From the NCBI GenBank assembly GCA_033239525.1, contig BSYO01000024.1, positions 4,363,991 through 4,427,990 of the forward strand: a stretch of 64,000 nt of DNA, written 5' to 3'. The notes below the pieces were generated by a model, which saw only the letters and a program-made list of their open reading frames with translations, did no database searches and was not told the DNA's origin. This document shows positions 1 to 12,565 of this stretch, piece after piece. Made by a program: the position numbers and the translations under genes. This DNA is from Nepenthes gracilis. Taxonomy: Eukaryota > Streptophyta > Magnoliopsida > Caryophyllales > Nepenthaceae. Within the stretch, counting starts at the first letter, position 1, and every line of letters begins with the position of its first letter.

Positions 1-2424
1 GGAATAATGTTAAGAATGGGTATATCACTCTTCATAAATGCAAACAGGCTTTGAAAAATGCAAACAGGCTTTGGTGATGGAGCTGATTTAATGACGCATG
101 CCTTTGGGAATCCACGAAGTAAATATGGTAGAGGTTTTCAATGCTTTGAAAAGGAGAAAGTTAGTGAATGACTTCTTGGGAAATAATCTAGCCATAAATA
201 ATAGCTTCTTTAACTAAGTATTATAAATATGAATTTAGAACAATAGTCAAGGATACTCTGAAAATTCTGAAGATAAGGCAACGTAGGAAGAAGAAGGTCA
301 AAACTAAGGCACCAACTTCAGGCAAGATACTCACCCCATTTCTAAAACACATGTTTGTTTATGTTGATATGAAAGGTTATGATTTCTGTATGAAGTATGC
401 TTTTGATGACTAAAATGCATGTTTAAAGGAAATTCTGTTATGCATGATGTGGGATTTCTGTTATGATTTACTGCCAATGATTATGAATTTTTGTCTAAAG
501 CATGATTACAGAAAGAAAATTTAGCCTTAAGAAGAAACATGAAATTTTACTCTTGAAATGCATTCTGTTTCCAAGATAAAAGACCTCCTGCAAATGTATT
601 CTGTTTCCTTGATAATTGACCTCCGGCAGATATTCATTGCCTCGATAAATTGTAAGCAAAAAGAACCTCCGGCAATTTACTGTTTCGTTAAAAATATTAA
701 GACCTCAGGAAATTCTGTTTCTCGATTCTTGTTTCGTTAAGTATTAAGACCTCTAGAAATTTTAACGTAAAAGGTCTCGGCAAATTCTTCTTGTTCGCTA
801 AAAGACCTCAGGAAAATGTTTACTATTTCTCTGAATTATATGAAAAGACCTCGGAAGGAGTTCAGAAATGATCTCCGGCATTTTGAACCCGAATTTGTAC
901 GTAAAGCCTCCGGCATTTTAAAGTGTCGAATTTCATTCCTGCAATTGTTGCACTCCGGATTTTTATGAAGTTTCACTCCGGTAGTTGAACGCTCCGGATT
1001 CTTGAAGAAATACACTCCGGTATTCGATGCCTCCGAATTTCGGAAATGCCCTCCGGCCTTTAAGCATTCCGGCTTTCAAGTATTGCACTCCGGCATTTTA
1101 GCGATTAATTCCACCGGCAATTGAGCACTCAATTGCGGAATTTCACTCCGGCATTTTGGTATCAAATTTTATGAAAACGCAATCCGGTTTTCCATACTTC
1201 GAATTTGAATTACGGCTTCCAAATAGATCCGTCTGTTTTAAGAAAAGTACTCGGTTTTGAGTAAGAAAGGCACTCCGTTTCCTTTAATGAAAAGAACTTG
1301 GATTTTGTACTCCGTCCTTTATGAACTCCGGCTCCGTAATAAAAGAACTCCGTGATAAGAAATGAACTCCGGTTTTGGACTAATGAAAATGAACTCCGGG
1401 TTTTGACTAAATAAGAGACGAACTCGGTTTTAGAATTTCAACCTTATTTTCGAGAGAAGTTATGCACAAGAATTGTTTACGTACATTAAATAAGAACTTT
1501 AGATTTTGCTTTGAAAGATGAACTTGGCTTTTGATAAGATGATTGTGACTTCAATGAATGAAGTAAAGAACAAGGCTATATGAAAATGTATGAATACGGA
1601 CAGCAAGTGGAACTCTTCCGACTTTTGATATTTGATGAATGGCCAATAAGAACACGAACCAAGAACCGAGTTTCCATTAAGCTTGCTGTTAAAGAATGGA
1701 TGAAGGATATCGGAGTGACACTCAAGGATGCCTCTGGGCCACGGGGAGGGAACCTTTTGGTGGCACAAGGAACTATGGCCCGTATGTCGGGTTAAAGGCA
1801 TGACCTCCCGCCCGGGGAGCATAATGAGGGACATGGCTTTAGGTTGTGGGGTTACACACAACCCGTCCTCGATGTTGTCCGCTCCAGTCCGGTCCCTAAA
1901 GATGATATGAATTTGAATGATTTTGATGAATTTTCTAAGACAAGATGAAAAGAATAAGATTTGAAGATGAAAGCGATATGACGATTGTTTTTATGATATG
2001 CTTATGAATTTATATTTTTGCTTATATGAATGTTTGTTTTACGCATGTGAGTATCTGCTTGGGCTTTGTAGCTCATTCTTGTTGATTTCAGATGATGAAA
2101 AGCTCACGAAGGACGAAGTGAAGTAGGACCTTTATGTTATTACAAGATGAAGTAGCTGGCGGCAGCCAGATCTATGTTTAGTTTTTGGCTCATTATCTTT
2201 TGATATTTTGGAAAGTCATGTCTTGAATATTCATTTGTTATGAGATTATGTTTCCGTACTTATACCTTGGTTAATGAAATTGATGATTCCTAGTTGCATC
2301 TCGGTGTTGAGTAAAAAAAAAAAATTTATGTCCACCTTTTTATCCTATGCTATGAAATTTCTTAAAAGTAAAGAACTTAGTTTTGACGACGACTTTTCAA
2401 GGTGGAAAAAGTCGGGTCGTCACA
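1..2424. mobile_element. LTR-like retrotransposon remnant, cut by the window edge
   Basis: No coding potential is convincing here. The stretch ends with GGGTCGTCACA at 2414-2424, a terminus of the kind seen at plant gypsy LTR ends, and it abuts the middle of a reverse transcriptase reading frame in element 1, so it looks like an insertion that truncated that element. A GC-richer block at 1700-1900 and the tandem repeat at 577-1440 fit a long LTR. The left end lies outside the window and no second LTR or TSD can be checked. The short ORFs at 1499-1861 and 1580-1795 overlap each other on opposite strands and match nothing I know. Confidence 0.4.
577..1440. repeat. Degenerate CCGG-rich tandem repeat
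   Basis: From about 577 to 860 a unit of roughly 45-50 bp recurs, built around AAGACCTCnGGnAAATTCTG. From about 860 to 1440 it shortens to units of roughly 20-30 bp built around CACTCCGGnATTTT. Several dozen copies are present, all diverged. It sits inside the LTR-like segment and has no coding sense. Confidence 0.6.
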
Positions 2425-2429
2425 GAATG

Positions 2430-3512
2430 TACTATTACAAGGTCATATTTTTCAATTTGAAGAATGCAAGAGCCACATACTAGAGATTGGTGAACAAAAT
2501 GGTCGAGGAAAAATTAGATGGAAAGTTCCTAGGGTTTATCATATCTCACCAAAGATTTTAAGAAAACCTCAAGAAAATAAAAACTACATGGGATACATCC
2601 ACATCAAACCTTGAGAGAAGTCCAGAGGCTAACTAGGAGACTCATAGTGCTCTCGTGATTCCCAACGAAATCAGTAGAGAAATATCTTTCCTTCTTCAAG
2701 ACACTAAGAGGAACGAAGTTAAACAGTTTTCAGTGGATGGAAGACTATTAGATATCCTTCTAATAACTAAAGGAATACCTCGCTAATCCTCCTCTCTTGT
2801 CCTCTTTGAAAGAAAGTGAAGAATTATACCTCTATCTAGCGGTATCCAACATAGTGCTAAACTAAATTCTGGTCAAGCAAGAGCACGAGGTACAACGAGA
2901 AGAATACTACGACAGCAAAATTCTAACAAACACTAAGGCCGGATACTCACACACTCAATGGATTGCACTAGCATCGGTTCACTTTGCTAGAAAGTTGCGA
3001 CCATACTTCCATGTATATAAGATTGTCATCCTAACCAACCAATCACTACAGGGGATCCTGCAAGAACCCAACCTGTTTAGATGATTGATTAAATAGACTG
3101 TCAAATTGGATGAGCTTGACGTAGAATTTCGATTGCGGCCAACCATAAAAAGTCAACCCCTTGCAGATTTTATAATCGAAGTAATAACTCCGATTCCAAA
3201 TGATCTTGAGAAGCAAGATGACACCCGTCACCAAGAAGAAGCTCTGAACATCGGCTTACCAGCAACAAATTGCTTAATACTACAACAAAAAGGTGAAAGC
3301 TCATCGGTTTGACGTGGGAGACCTAGTTTTGCGGAGTATAGAAGCAACATGCAAAATTGTCATAAGAATAAACTCTCCTCTAATTGGGAGGGACTATTCC
3401 TAATCTCAGAAATTCTCCAAAATGGTATGTACAAGTTACATATCTAGAATACAAAATTAGTCCCAATGATATGGAATGCTGTTTACCTCAAAAAGTACCA
3501 ACAATGAACTTC
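2430..3512 (+). pseudogene. Element 1 pol remnant (RT, RNase H, integrase tail)
   Basis: Frames are broken throughout. Recognisable pieces are the RT segment with KNARATY (about 2455-2483), the following FLGFIISH segment (about 2525-2560), an RNase H stretch around 2700-3090, and DELDVEFRLRP..KSQPLADFIIE at 3106-3190, which matches the segment joining RNase H to the archaeal-type RNase H in elements 2 and 3. Near 3290 the sequence jumps to the integrase C-terminus (RFDVGDLVLRSIEA, then a KKY-type ending near 3490-3510). The second RNase H and the integrase core are therefore deleted between about 3235 and 3295. Not functional. Confidence 0.75.
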
Positions 3513-3689
3513 CTCCGAGCAAAGGTAAGTCCTGCATGTCATATGGACCACGTGTATGATGTAATCATATTAAAATTAATAAAATTTCCCTATATTTACT
3601 ATTGCGAATACTTGTGTGTCTTTGTATAAACACTCAAGGTCGAGATTGACCCTAAATCAGGTGAAACTTTCACCTGTTAATCAACTTGC

Positions 3690-4175
3690 TAAAACAATAG
3701 TAAAAACCTCGGTCAAGATAATTAAGCGGCCCAAATGAGGTCAAATGCAAAGCCTCGATCAAGACAACCAAGTGGCTCAAATAAGGTTGAATGCAAAGGC
3801 TTGGGAGGCTTGCAAACTAATGTCTAACGCCCTAAAATGGTCAAAACAAAAGAAAACTTACGAGACTTATTTAGCATGCGTGTGATGGCATCCTTCCACA
3901 AGAAAGAGCACCATCATTTGAAGTTGGTCGATGGACTAGAGCCCAACACACGAGTAAAATGACATCTTCTAATAGGAACAAGCACCATCACTTAAGCATG
4001 GACGAAGGACTAGACTCCGTCAAAGCCCGTCAACTATAGCAATCAAACCTAGTCAGCGAAAATGAGACTTTCCTAACATGCGTTCTACGACGTCCTCTCA
4101 CAAGAAGGCGCACCATCCGACAAAATGAGTGCTGCGACATCCTTTCATAGGACTGAGTACTATCAGACAAATATG
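3690..4175 (+). repeat. Element 1 post-pol degenerate repeats
   Basis: Two and a half 46 bp units at 3703-3830 (AAAnCCTCGnTCAAGAnAA...GGCCCAAATnAGGT) sit where elements 2 and 3 carry their hairpin arrays, followed by looser repeats of about 100 bp with CACCATC motifs at 3880-4175. The hairpin stems seen in the other elements are mostly lost here. Confidence 0.55.
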
Positions 4176-4394
4176 TCCTACCAAATTCGGTGATAATAGC
4201 GACCACACTTAGTCAACAAATAAAGCACATGCTGAGTAGAAGATTTGATGTACAAAAAGAAAGGTCAGTCACAATGATTGCCAAAATCTAGCTGATTTAC
4301 TGATGAATCAACAATTATAACATAGAGATTAGAAGCATCCAAGAGAGGTTACAATGATACTGCCTATTGCCCACACTCAAACAAATCGACCATC

Positions 4395-6060
4395 CTAAGG
4401 CTGGGAGCCCCTTGGAGACCGTGGTGATGGATCCCCACATGTCTTCAACAAATCCATCAAGTTTGCATGGCGTGGAGTTCCATAATTTCTCAAATCAACG
4501 TAGTCAAGAGGAAAGTTGGGAGCAACCAAAGAGACAATTCGCTTGTAGTAGTGGAATCCGTCTTGAAACCTGTCGTCCAAAGTAGGTCCAGCCACTTCCA
4601 GAGGGAGACAAGCCCTCAGCTTTCCTTCAAGATGAGCACACTTGATTTGAATATCGACAAATTGCTGCTTAACCTCTTAGAACTTGTCCTCGAGTGAGGA
4701 GATTTGATCCAGGGCCAAAAATATTCATCTGAGAACTCTTTGGATCTCACCAGCCACTTGGATAACTCTTGGTCCAAAAAAGTAGCTTGATCTCGACTCT
4801 ATTGGACTTTGGCAACAGTAATATCAACTTAGACCTCCATCTCCCTGAAAACAGTATGATTAGTGTACATTTGAAACAGACAAAAAATTTTAGCATCACG
4901 TTTGTACAACCCATCCACATTCAAACGGACAAACTCCTGCGACTACAAAACAAAAGGAGACAATCAAGAATGACGACAACTAAAAGAATAATCAGAAGAT
5001 GAGGGATTCCATAGGCGATACCTCAATGGAAAACTGTCTCTCCTAAAAAGATGGATTGGGGGAAACTTTGGGTCCAAAATCGGATAGAGACCCCTGGCAC
5101 AGAAGATACAATGCATAATGGTGGAGAGGGACCTCAAACCCAGGAGGAAGTGAAGAAATGCCTGAATCCTCCATGTGCTCAGATGCTAAAGTATCAGTGC
5201 GACGGACCTCCTCTGTATCCGCGGCCTTTAAATTATTATTGAACTCTTTTGCCACCCAATCGTTATTAACCAACTCCTTAACAAAAACAGTTGGAGACGT
5301 CATGACAAGCTTATCGGGTGACAAGTTGACCAAAACTAAATCCCGTATTGAGCCACGAATGGAGTGTTGTTAATAAGCTCATTTGATCCACTGGCCACGA
5401 GGTCATTATTCTCGAAGTAGTGGACAATGGAGCCTCACCGCTCTCAACAAATCCAATCACCCCTTCAAAAATTGGATGAACTGAAGAAGAATGGACAAAA
5501 CCCGGCTTCCAAGATGACTCACTAGTGTGCGATGTGATCATCGCATCACAATACTCATTGATGGCTCTGTCATAATCTATTAAGGAAGATAATGAAGGAT
5601 CTACACTGCTGGTCACCCTTTTTGGAGAGTTCCAAATGAATAGCTCTCCCGACTTCCTTTTAAGCTTGCGAAATGGCATGACGGAAACATCCTCCCCTTC
5701 CATTCTGACCTCTCAGTAGATATCAGCGAATGCCTTTTGAGTCAACCTAGTACTCATCTCTCGGAGAGAGGCAGCATTCTCCTCGATCAGCTTCATCAAT
5801 GGTCGAGCCATGCGAGATTTACTCTCCAAGACATATCCAGAGTAGACAGAGTTTACCTTATCCTATTTATTGGAGATAGTCCTACCGAAAGGGACCGCAA
5901 TATAAAACTATTAATCCTTCTAACCCTTTATTAAATTTGGATTGCCCCTACTTATTTTATACTCCTTGCGATTGGTGAATGAAATCCAGTCAGCATCTTG
6001 GTTAAATTGACAGACCACTTTAACGGCCCAAGTATCTAGGAGAAGCTTCTTATAAAGAAA
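4395..6060 (-). pseudogene. Element 1 antisense ORF, with intron
   Basis: Reading on the minus strand, an N-terminal fragment near 6050-5920 contains VCQFNQDADWISFTNRKEY, which lines up with VLFKVNQGNQWIS in element 3 and belongs to the domain I recognise as the 'putative gypsy-type transposon' family. A middle part at 5703-5043 has basic clusters (RKLKRKS, SPKRV). Then comes a candidate 79 bp intron (4943-5021), and a C-terminal part ends at 4395 with DDRFQDGFHYYKRIVSLV. Frameshifts and stops interrupt it. Family placement rests on alignment by eye with elements 2 and 3. No function is assigned. Confidence 0.6.
4943..5021 (-). other. Candidate spliceosomal intron in element 1 antisense ORF
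   Basis: On the minus strand the donor reads TTGAG|GTATCG and the acceptor CTCCTTTTGTTTTGTAG|TCGCAG, with a pyrimidine-rich tract before the AG. Length is 79 bp. It lies at the same place, just before the C-terminal helical region, as the introns in elements 2 and 3. Confidence 0.6.
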
Positions 6061-7133
6061 GAAGATGCACAAATAAAATATTTTACAAGTTTTTTCACAA
6101 ATAAAATATTTCATATTTATGAATTTAGATATATTAATTTATATGTCTATATATTAATTTGATAAAAAATATAATAATGAAAAAATAATTAATTAAAATT
6201 TAATCTTAGTAAAGGATTCTTTTACAAGACAGTTCAGTTTTTCGTAATATATATATATATTAATTTAACAGGAGAATTTAAAAGAAAAATTCTAATTTAA
6301 TCAAAATCATATATAAAGTAGAGCTGAAATTGAACTTGTTGCCCCAAGTTTTAATGGACTTAGTAATAAAATAGTAAGATGTAAATCTAACTGGGTGCTG
6401 TAGACAAAAAAATTGAAACCCAAAAGCTAGAAAATTAGTTTATTAATGGTCCAAGTTATCAGAAGATCTAAGTTGTTAAAATACTTGTGAAATTACACCT
6501 TTAATAGTTGAAAATCTTAACTTGTCAAAATGTCAAAAATATCTAAATAGGTGTCACAATTTGCAATAAAATATCAAAATAATTGCAATTTAAAATCCAC
6601 GATCGGGTTATAAATATTGTATAAATCATTAACAATTTATTGTAATTCAAAAACATATAATACCTTTCTTCTCAGGTATACATCATCATTTATTGATTAA
6701 CTAAGCAACTTCTTACAAAATCCTTTGAAAAACACCACTGGTACTACCTTCATAATAGTGAATTTTATACCCACTAATATAAAATATGGTGAATTTAATA
6801 AGAGAAAAAAAAGCTCAACAAAGTATATATATATATATAAACATGTGACAAAATATGAATAACGCGAATAATTTACTAGAGTTTCTGTGCGATTAATTAT
6901 TGGTCACTAGACGTTAGTTTTATTCATTTTTGCACATTTCATTTCAAAATTTATATTCTTTTTTAATGGCTTTGAATATTAGACTACAAACTTTACGCTC
7001 CAGACGGAATATATGTCATTACTTAAAATTTGTGGTTTAGCTGACTATGTCTTATACTATATAGTGGGAGACAAATGCTAAATTTTTAACATGGAGATAA
7101 TAACTATTACAATATTCGTCAACAAATTAATAT
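6061..7133. other. AT-rich intergenic sequence, nothing recognised
   Basis: About 1.1 kb of strongly AT-rich sequence with short TA runs (6247-6262 and 6825-6838). No coding sequence, RNA gene or repeat terminus is visible. Confidence 0.6.
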
Positions 7134-7138
7134 ATTAG

Positions 7139-8228
7139 TAATGTGTCCCTAGATCGGATTGTTATAGGTTAGGAAGCTATTCAACCTTTCACGTTGGTTC
7201 GAACTAGAGTCTATTTGGTTCTTATCTCTTCAAATTTGGACCCTACACAATACAACGAATGAATGAGATGTTAGAAGATTTACATAACTCATTTCCTAAT
7301 ATATCATTTAATACTCAAATTAGATATCTTTTCATGAAAATAAAATGATACGAGAATGTAAGAAGATATATGGATGCATATAGTAGGGGACTGAGTGTAT
7401 GTGTGCGCCTGACTGTGAGGCAGCTTAGGGGTGTACCCAACTAAGGGGTAGCTTATAGGTGCGTCTAACTGATGGGCAGCTTAGAGGTATACTCGGGTGA
7501 GGGGCAGCTTAGAGGTGCATTCAGGTAAGGGGCAAGGCTCTAAGATGGCATGCTGATCAACTGAATAGATGGCCTCTTAGTTAGAGGGTAGGCCTCCTGA
7601 ATGGAGAACAACTATTTGGTAGAGGACGGCTCTTGGCTTTGGGACGGAGGGCTCATGGATGGACTAGAGAGTAAGCCTCCTGGATGGACAGGGCAGGCCA
7701 CATTCTAGGAAGACTAGCGAGCAAGACTCGTAGATGAATTGGGCATGCCTCCTTTTGGGAGGACTGGTGGATAGGACTCCCGAATAGAGGACATCCCCGG
7801 GATAGTGGGTGGCTCCTAGACGGAGGGAATCTCCTGGACTAAGGTAAGGCCTCTTGAATGGAGGGTTAGACTCTTCGGGCGGTACTTCCTGGATGGAAAG
7901 TATGGCCTCTTGGATGGAAGGATGAACTCTTCTGTTTTCTGTCTACCTCTTAGAGCTCTATTCTTTAGATTCAATGTTCTGCCTCTACTTGTAAAAGTAA
8001 ACGAATATTTGTAACGCTTATACTGTTGAATGCCAAGGCTAGTAGAAGGCTATCCATGCAAATTTGCCAGGTTGCCATGGGGATCGCTGGTGCCATTTAC
8101 GGTAACCGTCATCAGTCAAGAGGATTTTTCTTTCTCCGCGGGGGCGTTTTCATGAGTTGCGACTTTTGGACAGCCTTTTCATCATAGGTCTCAATATTTG
8201 GGTTGGTCCATGGATGACGGATCCATCA
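7139..8228 (-). mobile_element. Solo LTR of a Tat-type element, TSD ATTAG
   Basis: On the minus strand the LTR starts TGATGGATCCGTC (from 8228) and ends near 7139. It is flanked by the perfect 5 bp duplication ATTAG at 7134-7138 and 8229-8233. No internal region or second LTR is next to it, which is what LTR-LTR recombination leaves. Its 3' part and its minisatellites are homologous to the plus-strand LTR at 37730-39294. The terminal dinucleotide at 7139 is mutated (TA instead of TG on the plus strand). Confidence 0.85.
7400..7960 (-). repeat. Minisatellites inside the solo LTR
   Basis: Two adjacent degenerate tandem repeats: at 7400-7550, units of about 28 bp containing GGGCAGCTTAGAGGTGCA, and at 7560-7950 units containing CTGGATGGAGGG or similar. 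They are the reverse complement of the two minisatellites at 37960-39020. Confidence 0.65.
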
Positions 8229-8233
8229 ATTAG

Positions 8234-9093
8234 GATGTATTTAAATATATTTTATAAATTTTCTACAATTGTTTATATTTAAATAAAAAACTCTACACCA
8301 ATAAATACTTATAAAATTTAAAAACAAATAACTTGACATAAATATTATCATAGAGCTTTTTTTCTGAGAATTCTTGCATAAGATGAACATGGAAGCAATA
8401 TACTCAATAAATATTTTAATTTGTTAATAAATTTTATAAACTTAGACAGAGACCTTTAAAATCCAAAAAAAAAAATTATGAATAAAATGTGCCAATGAAA
8501 GCTATATTCAAGAAAAGTGTAAAAAAAAAAAAATCAAATCCACTGGACTTTAGACTATAAATATTATAATTAAATTAAAAATTAAAATAACAATTCTAAA
8601 AATTCAACGACAAAGTAAAAGAAAAGGGCTCGAAAAATATAATTTAGCCAAATTTAGCTCAGGATCTCTTCCTCCTTCATTCGCTTCCTTCCTGGATGTA
8701 AATTTTCATTATAATTATTTTAAATTATTAGATTAATCTATAAAATTTATTTGCTCGAGCTTAGTGGGCCGCTGAATTGGGCCAAAACTATTTAGTGAGC
8801 ATTGCTATGAATTTAACTGTGGAATTAACTAATTGGGTGGACTTCTGTACTCTAAGTCCGGTGGGCTTAAAAATTAACGGAAAATTTGTTTGGGCCTAAA
8901 ATTTGAAACCTTGGACTTGTTGTTGGGCTTAATTTTCTATATTTATTTAGTGGATTTATGGAGTCATATTGTACCTGTAATTTCAACGAAGATCATCAAA
9001 TGAGCATTCGGTAAGTGACGGTCAGCTCTATGGCCGTGGAAGCCTAGTTAGTATTTGTAATGATCAACTACTAAGTAAAATTTAGACTGTATT
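8234..9093. other. AT-rich intergenic sequence, nothing recognised
   Basis: No coding, RNA or repeat signal seen beyond short A runs (8465-8476, 8521-8532). Confidence 0.55.
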
Positions 9094-9098
9094 GTTTG

Positions 9099-10157
9099 TA
9101 AAAAAAGAATTTTTCGTCCCAAATTACACAATAATATTTCAACCCCATGAAAGATTAGCGGAAGCAGTACAAAATTAAATATTCAATACACGCGAAGAAT
9201 ATTTATATTTACATGATTCGAACAATACGAGTATAAAAAGAATGTAATAATAATGATAAAAAGACAATCTTTTTGGTGACGAAGGAAAAACTCGATACCC
9301 ACGATAATCGAGAAAAATTCTTCAAGTTTCAACAGCCAGAGAAGAAATTACTACGAAAATCAACTTACAGATCGGGTGGTAACGACGAACTAACCTAACC
9401 GACTTACTCTCATCTTATAATCCCTACCAAGAAACTCATTTGATTTGCCCACAGTAACGGAACCGGACGCTTTTCGGTCTTCACGTCAATCTTCCCTCTC
9501 GTGCCACTTGAATTGCCAAACACCACTGGAAATAAAGTCCACACTACCAGCGTCGTCATGAAGGTTATCAAGTAGGAGAATAAAATCGATAAAGAGAAAT
9601 TGTGAGAAAAATCGTTAGAACTTGAAGCATGACAATGTAATTTCAGTTTTCTCAATTGGAGTAAGAATAATGAAGTAAGAAAAGAATTTTTCTCAAGAGA
9701 GACACTTGAAAATGTAGCAATTCTGATTAGGGTAACTGAAAATAAGGAGCATATTTATAGAAGGCTCAAAAAACACATTAAAAAAAAATACACGTTGCCG
9801 CGGCGCTCGAGTTCACCGAGGGTTTCATGAGAAACCATATGCGCTCTCGAACGGGAAGGAGGCAAGCAGCGAGTGAGGGGTTTCTAGATTTGGCACTCAA
9901 GCACGTTGCGAGCTCACGAAGAGCGTAGTGTTTTGGATTTTTGGGGTTGAGTGGGTAGAAAGTTTATGGAGAGCTCAGGCTTTCCGGATTTTCGGCTCGA
10001 GCGGATGGAGAGCTCATGGCAAGCGTGGTATCCCTGGAAGCTGGAACGGATAGTAATGGACATATGTTGATGCAGCACTTTGACGAAACACATCCCGACA
10101 TCGGCATAAGATTACATAATGTCACGGAATATACCAATCATAAAAATGATCCTAAAG
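9099..10157 (-). repeat. 3' LTR of the gag-only copia element
   Basis: Aligns along its length with 12566-13583, with substitutions and small indels. The plus-strand left end reads TAAAAAAAG where the other copy has TGAAAAAGG, so the terminal CA of the LTR has mutated. A polypurine tract (AAAGAGGGAGA on the minus strand) abuts its 5' end at 10158-10172. Confidence 0.85.
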
Positions 10158-10497
10158 TCTCCCTCTTTGGAAATTTCATGACAAAACTCAAAAATAAAAA
10201 ATTATAAGTGAAGCACGGGTTCGGACACTATCGAGATAAAACTCGTGTACATAAAATTTATACCTAGTGAAAAAGATAAATAATATAATAAGAAAATGTA
10301 AAAATCTACACTAGCACTACTGTGTCGATACTGTGACTGCTGCGTCAATACTGTAACTGTATTGTCTGGTCAAATAGGATTAGTACAAAAAGGTATGATA
10401 CAATACGATATAATAAAATAGTAATAATAAAAGAGAAAAAAATAACATACAGTAGCAAAATGAATGAAATACAAATAGCACAACAATTTAAAAAGAA

Positions 10498-10640
10498 TCC
10501 CCCTCACAAAAAAAAAAAATAATGTCTCCCCCTAACATAAATAATAACATCTCCTCCTAACAAAAATAGTATCTCAACCTAACAGAAATAATACTGTCTC
10601 CCCCTATCAAAATAGCAAGTGGTCTCCCCTAAGGTAGGAA
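10498..10640 (-). other. Multiplied polypurine tracts
   Basis: On the minus strand GGGGGAGA-type tracts, often preceded by GTTA, recur about every 25 bp: near 10525, 10550 (GGAGGAG), 10571 (degenerate), 10596 and 10623. Each is followed by A/T-rich spacer such as TATTATTT. Sireviruses carry such PPT multiplications upstream of the 3' LTR. Confidence 0.7.
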
Positions 10641-10779
10641 TCTACTCTCCCTTTTTGTCACGAATTTTTAAAGGATAATGGAGCTTACTCTTCTTCATCT
10701 AATTTTTTTTTTTACCACAGTTGATAGTGGAGGTTAAATGTGACGCTTGATCATTTAAACGGTTGATACAGTGAGTAAG

Positions 10780-12535
10780 ATGTTTTATCTTTGAGCTTTG
10801 CTGAAAATTATTTTGACACGACCATGTGGGGCAATAGGGGCAAATATGGCCAATAATTTCATATCAATGGCATGTTGGAACAAATTTAGCATGGCTGTCA
10901 GAAGTGTATATTGGATTCTTAATGTATATAAGACAAAATTGTTTCATACTTGTGAAGTTTTGACTATTTTGAGTATTAGCACACTTCATTGGACAACCGC
11001 TTGACGATTGATCAACATGGGCAGACGATGGACTATTTTGTCTAGGGAATGACGTGGGGTGGACAAATATAGTTTTAGGATTAATAGTGGCTTTCAAGTT
11101 ATTTTTAAAATAACTCAACCCGATTTTATTTCCTCTTATTTTTTCCAAACTGAGCATATGATCTAATTTTTTGGACCCATTTGAAAATTATTTCAAGTTA
11201 TTTCGAGCTGCCTCAAGATTAGATTCAAGAGTTGTGATTTTTTCAGTAAAAGAACATTTTAATTTCTCAACTTCTTGAACTTTTGTATCTAACTCAGATT
11301 TAAGGACTAATTTTTTTTTTAATTTTGTCAATTTATACTTTAACAATACATTAGTTTTCTTGATTAGTAAGCATTCTTTAAACAATCTATCATAAGCATC
11401 CTGAAAGTCAGAAAATTTAGCTTCTCATTCGGTCTCAGATTTATCGGATTCCTTAAAAGTTTCTTCTGAACGTTCATTATTTTCACACATTGAGGTCATA
11501 AATGTCATATACTTGGTATGGCCATCTTCAGGTCATCTTTCACTATCTGTGTCTTCTTTATCATTTAATATTGTACTAACTTTCAAGGCTTGACCTTATT
11601 GGCATTTAAATTTTTGACATTTAGTACGATAATGGCCAAAATCATTACACTCGTGGCATTGAACTCCTTAAGTATTTTTCGATTTGGAGTCCTTAATTTC
11701 ATATCGGTTTTTCTTTTCAAATTTAGGTGATCGTTTTAACTCTGCATTTGATTTGTCTGATGAAGATTTATTTTTCTTCAAGAATTTTTTTTCAAATTCT
11801 TTACAAATAAGAAAAAATCGTCATTACATGATTCTTCATCAGAGTCCCGATTTTCCTTTTCCCCACTTGATTTTAGAGTAATTGATTTTCACTTCTTTGA
11901 CTGTGGAAGTGTGTACTCATAAGTTTGAAGGGATCTTACAAGTTCTTCGATCTTCATTTTATCAATGTTTTTACTTTCTTCGATAGCGATGTCCTTAGAT
12001 TTAAATCGTTCAGGGAGTGATTTAAGAACTTTTCTAACAATTCAATTTTCAGAAATCCGTTCTCCTAAATTAAACGTGGAATTCACAATATAATTCAACT
12101 GAGCATAGAATTCATCAGAAGTTTCATCATTTTTCATACGTATTTCTTCAAATCTGGTAATTAGCATTTACAATTTTAAATTTTTTACAAGTTTGGTTCC
12201 TTCATGAGTAATTTCAAGTATATCTCACGTACCTTTTACAGTCTCACACGTAGATATGCGTTTAAAATTTTTAGGCGAAATGGCCATAAAAATACCATGT
12301 AATTCCTTACTGTTCTAATTACACGCATCCAATTTTTTTTTTTGACCACAGAGATAGAACTTTTGGTTCAGCACCACTTTTAGATGGAGTCTACCTAATT
12401 TGGGTACTAGCCCATATACGCTCATTTATCGATTTGAGGAAAACTCTCATCCAAACCTTCTAATAGGTATAATTGCTCCCATCAAAGAAAGGAGGTACGG
12501 AGAGTGAGCCACTTGAATACATTTACATCATGGGT
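10780..12535 (-). pseudogene. Ty1/copia gag pseudogene (UBN2-type)
   Basis: Read on the minus strand across several frames. It contains a DILEITHEGTKLVKNLKL segment (about 12225-12165), then FEEIRMKNDETSDEFYAQLN, then IVRKVLKSLPERFKSKDIAIEES, then IEELVRSLQTYE. This is the conserved order of the gag-polypeptide domain of copia elements. Downstream is a lysine-rich coiled region (11385-11188) and a broken zinc-knuckle-like segment (C-H...IIGHICPYC, near 10835-10880). Premature stops and frameshifts occur throughout. Gag would form the virus-like particle and bind RNA. The product is dead in this copy. Confidence 0.8.
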
Positions 12536-12550
12536 TGCGAATCGGAGTAA

Positions 12551-12564
12551 GGCTCTGATACTAA
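12551..12564 (-). other. Primer-binding site (initiator tRNA-Met type)
   Basis: The minus strand reads TAGTATCAGAGCCTT two bases after the LTR end at 12566. The canonical copia PBS is TGGTATCAGAGC, complementary to the 3' end of initiator tRNA-Met. One mismatch at the second base. Confidence 0.8.
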
Positions 12565-12565
12565 T

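Larger units (their letters stand above)
2425..6060 (+). mobile_element. Element 1: truncated, degenerate Ty3/gypsy Tat-type retrotransposon
   Basis: Order on the plus strand: reverse transcriptase fragment starting at a YKV..F.LKNA.ATY-like motif (2430-2490), RNase H fragments, the linker before the second RNase H, the integrase C-terminal end, degenerate repeats, then an antisense ORF on the minus strand. Elements 2 and 3 have the same order. Gag, protease, the N-terminal part of RT, the integrase core and both LTRs are missing. The left edge is cut by LTR-like sequence ending at 2424; the right edge near 6060 is approximate. Confidence 0.75.

Noticed and set aside
1499..1861. 120-codon minus-strand ORF
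   Set aside because: Overlaps plus-strand ORFs in the same LTR-like segment; no motif, no splice or promoter context.
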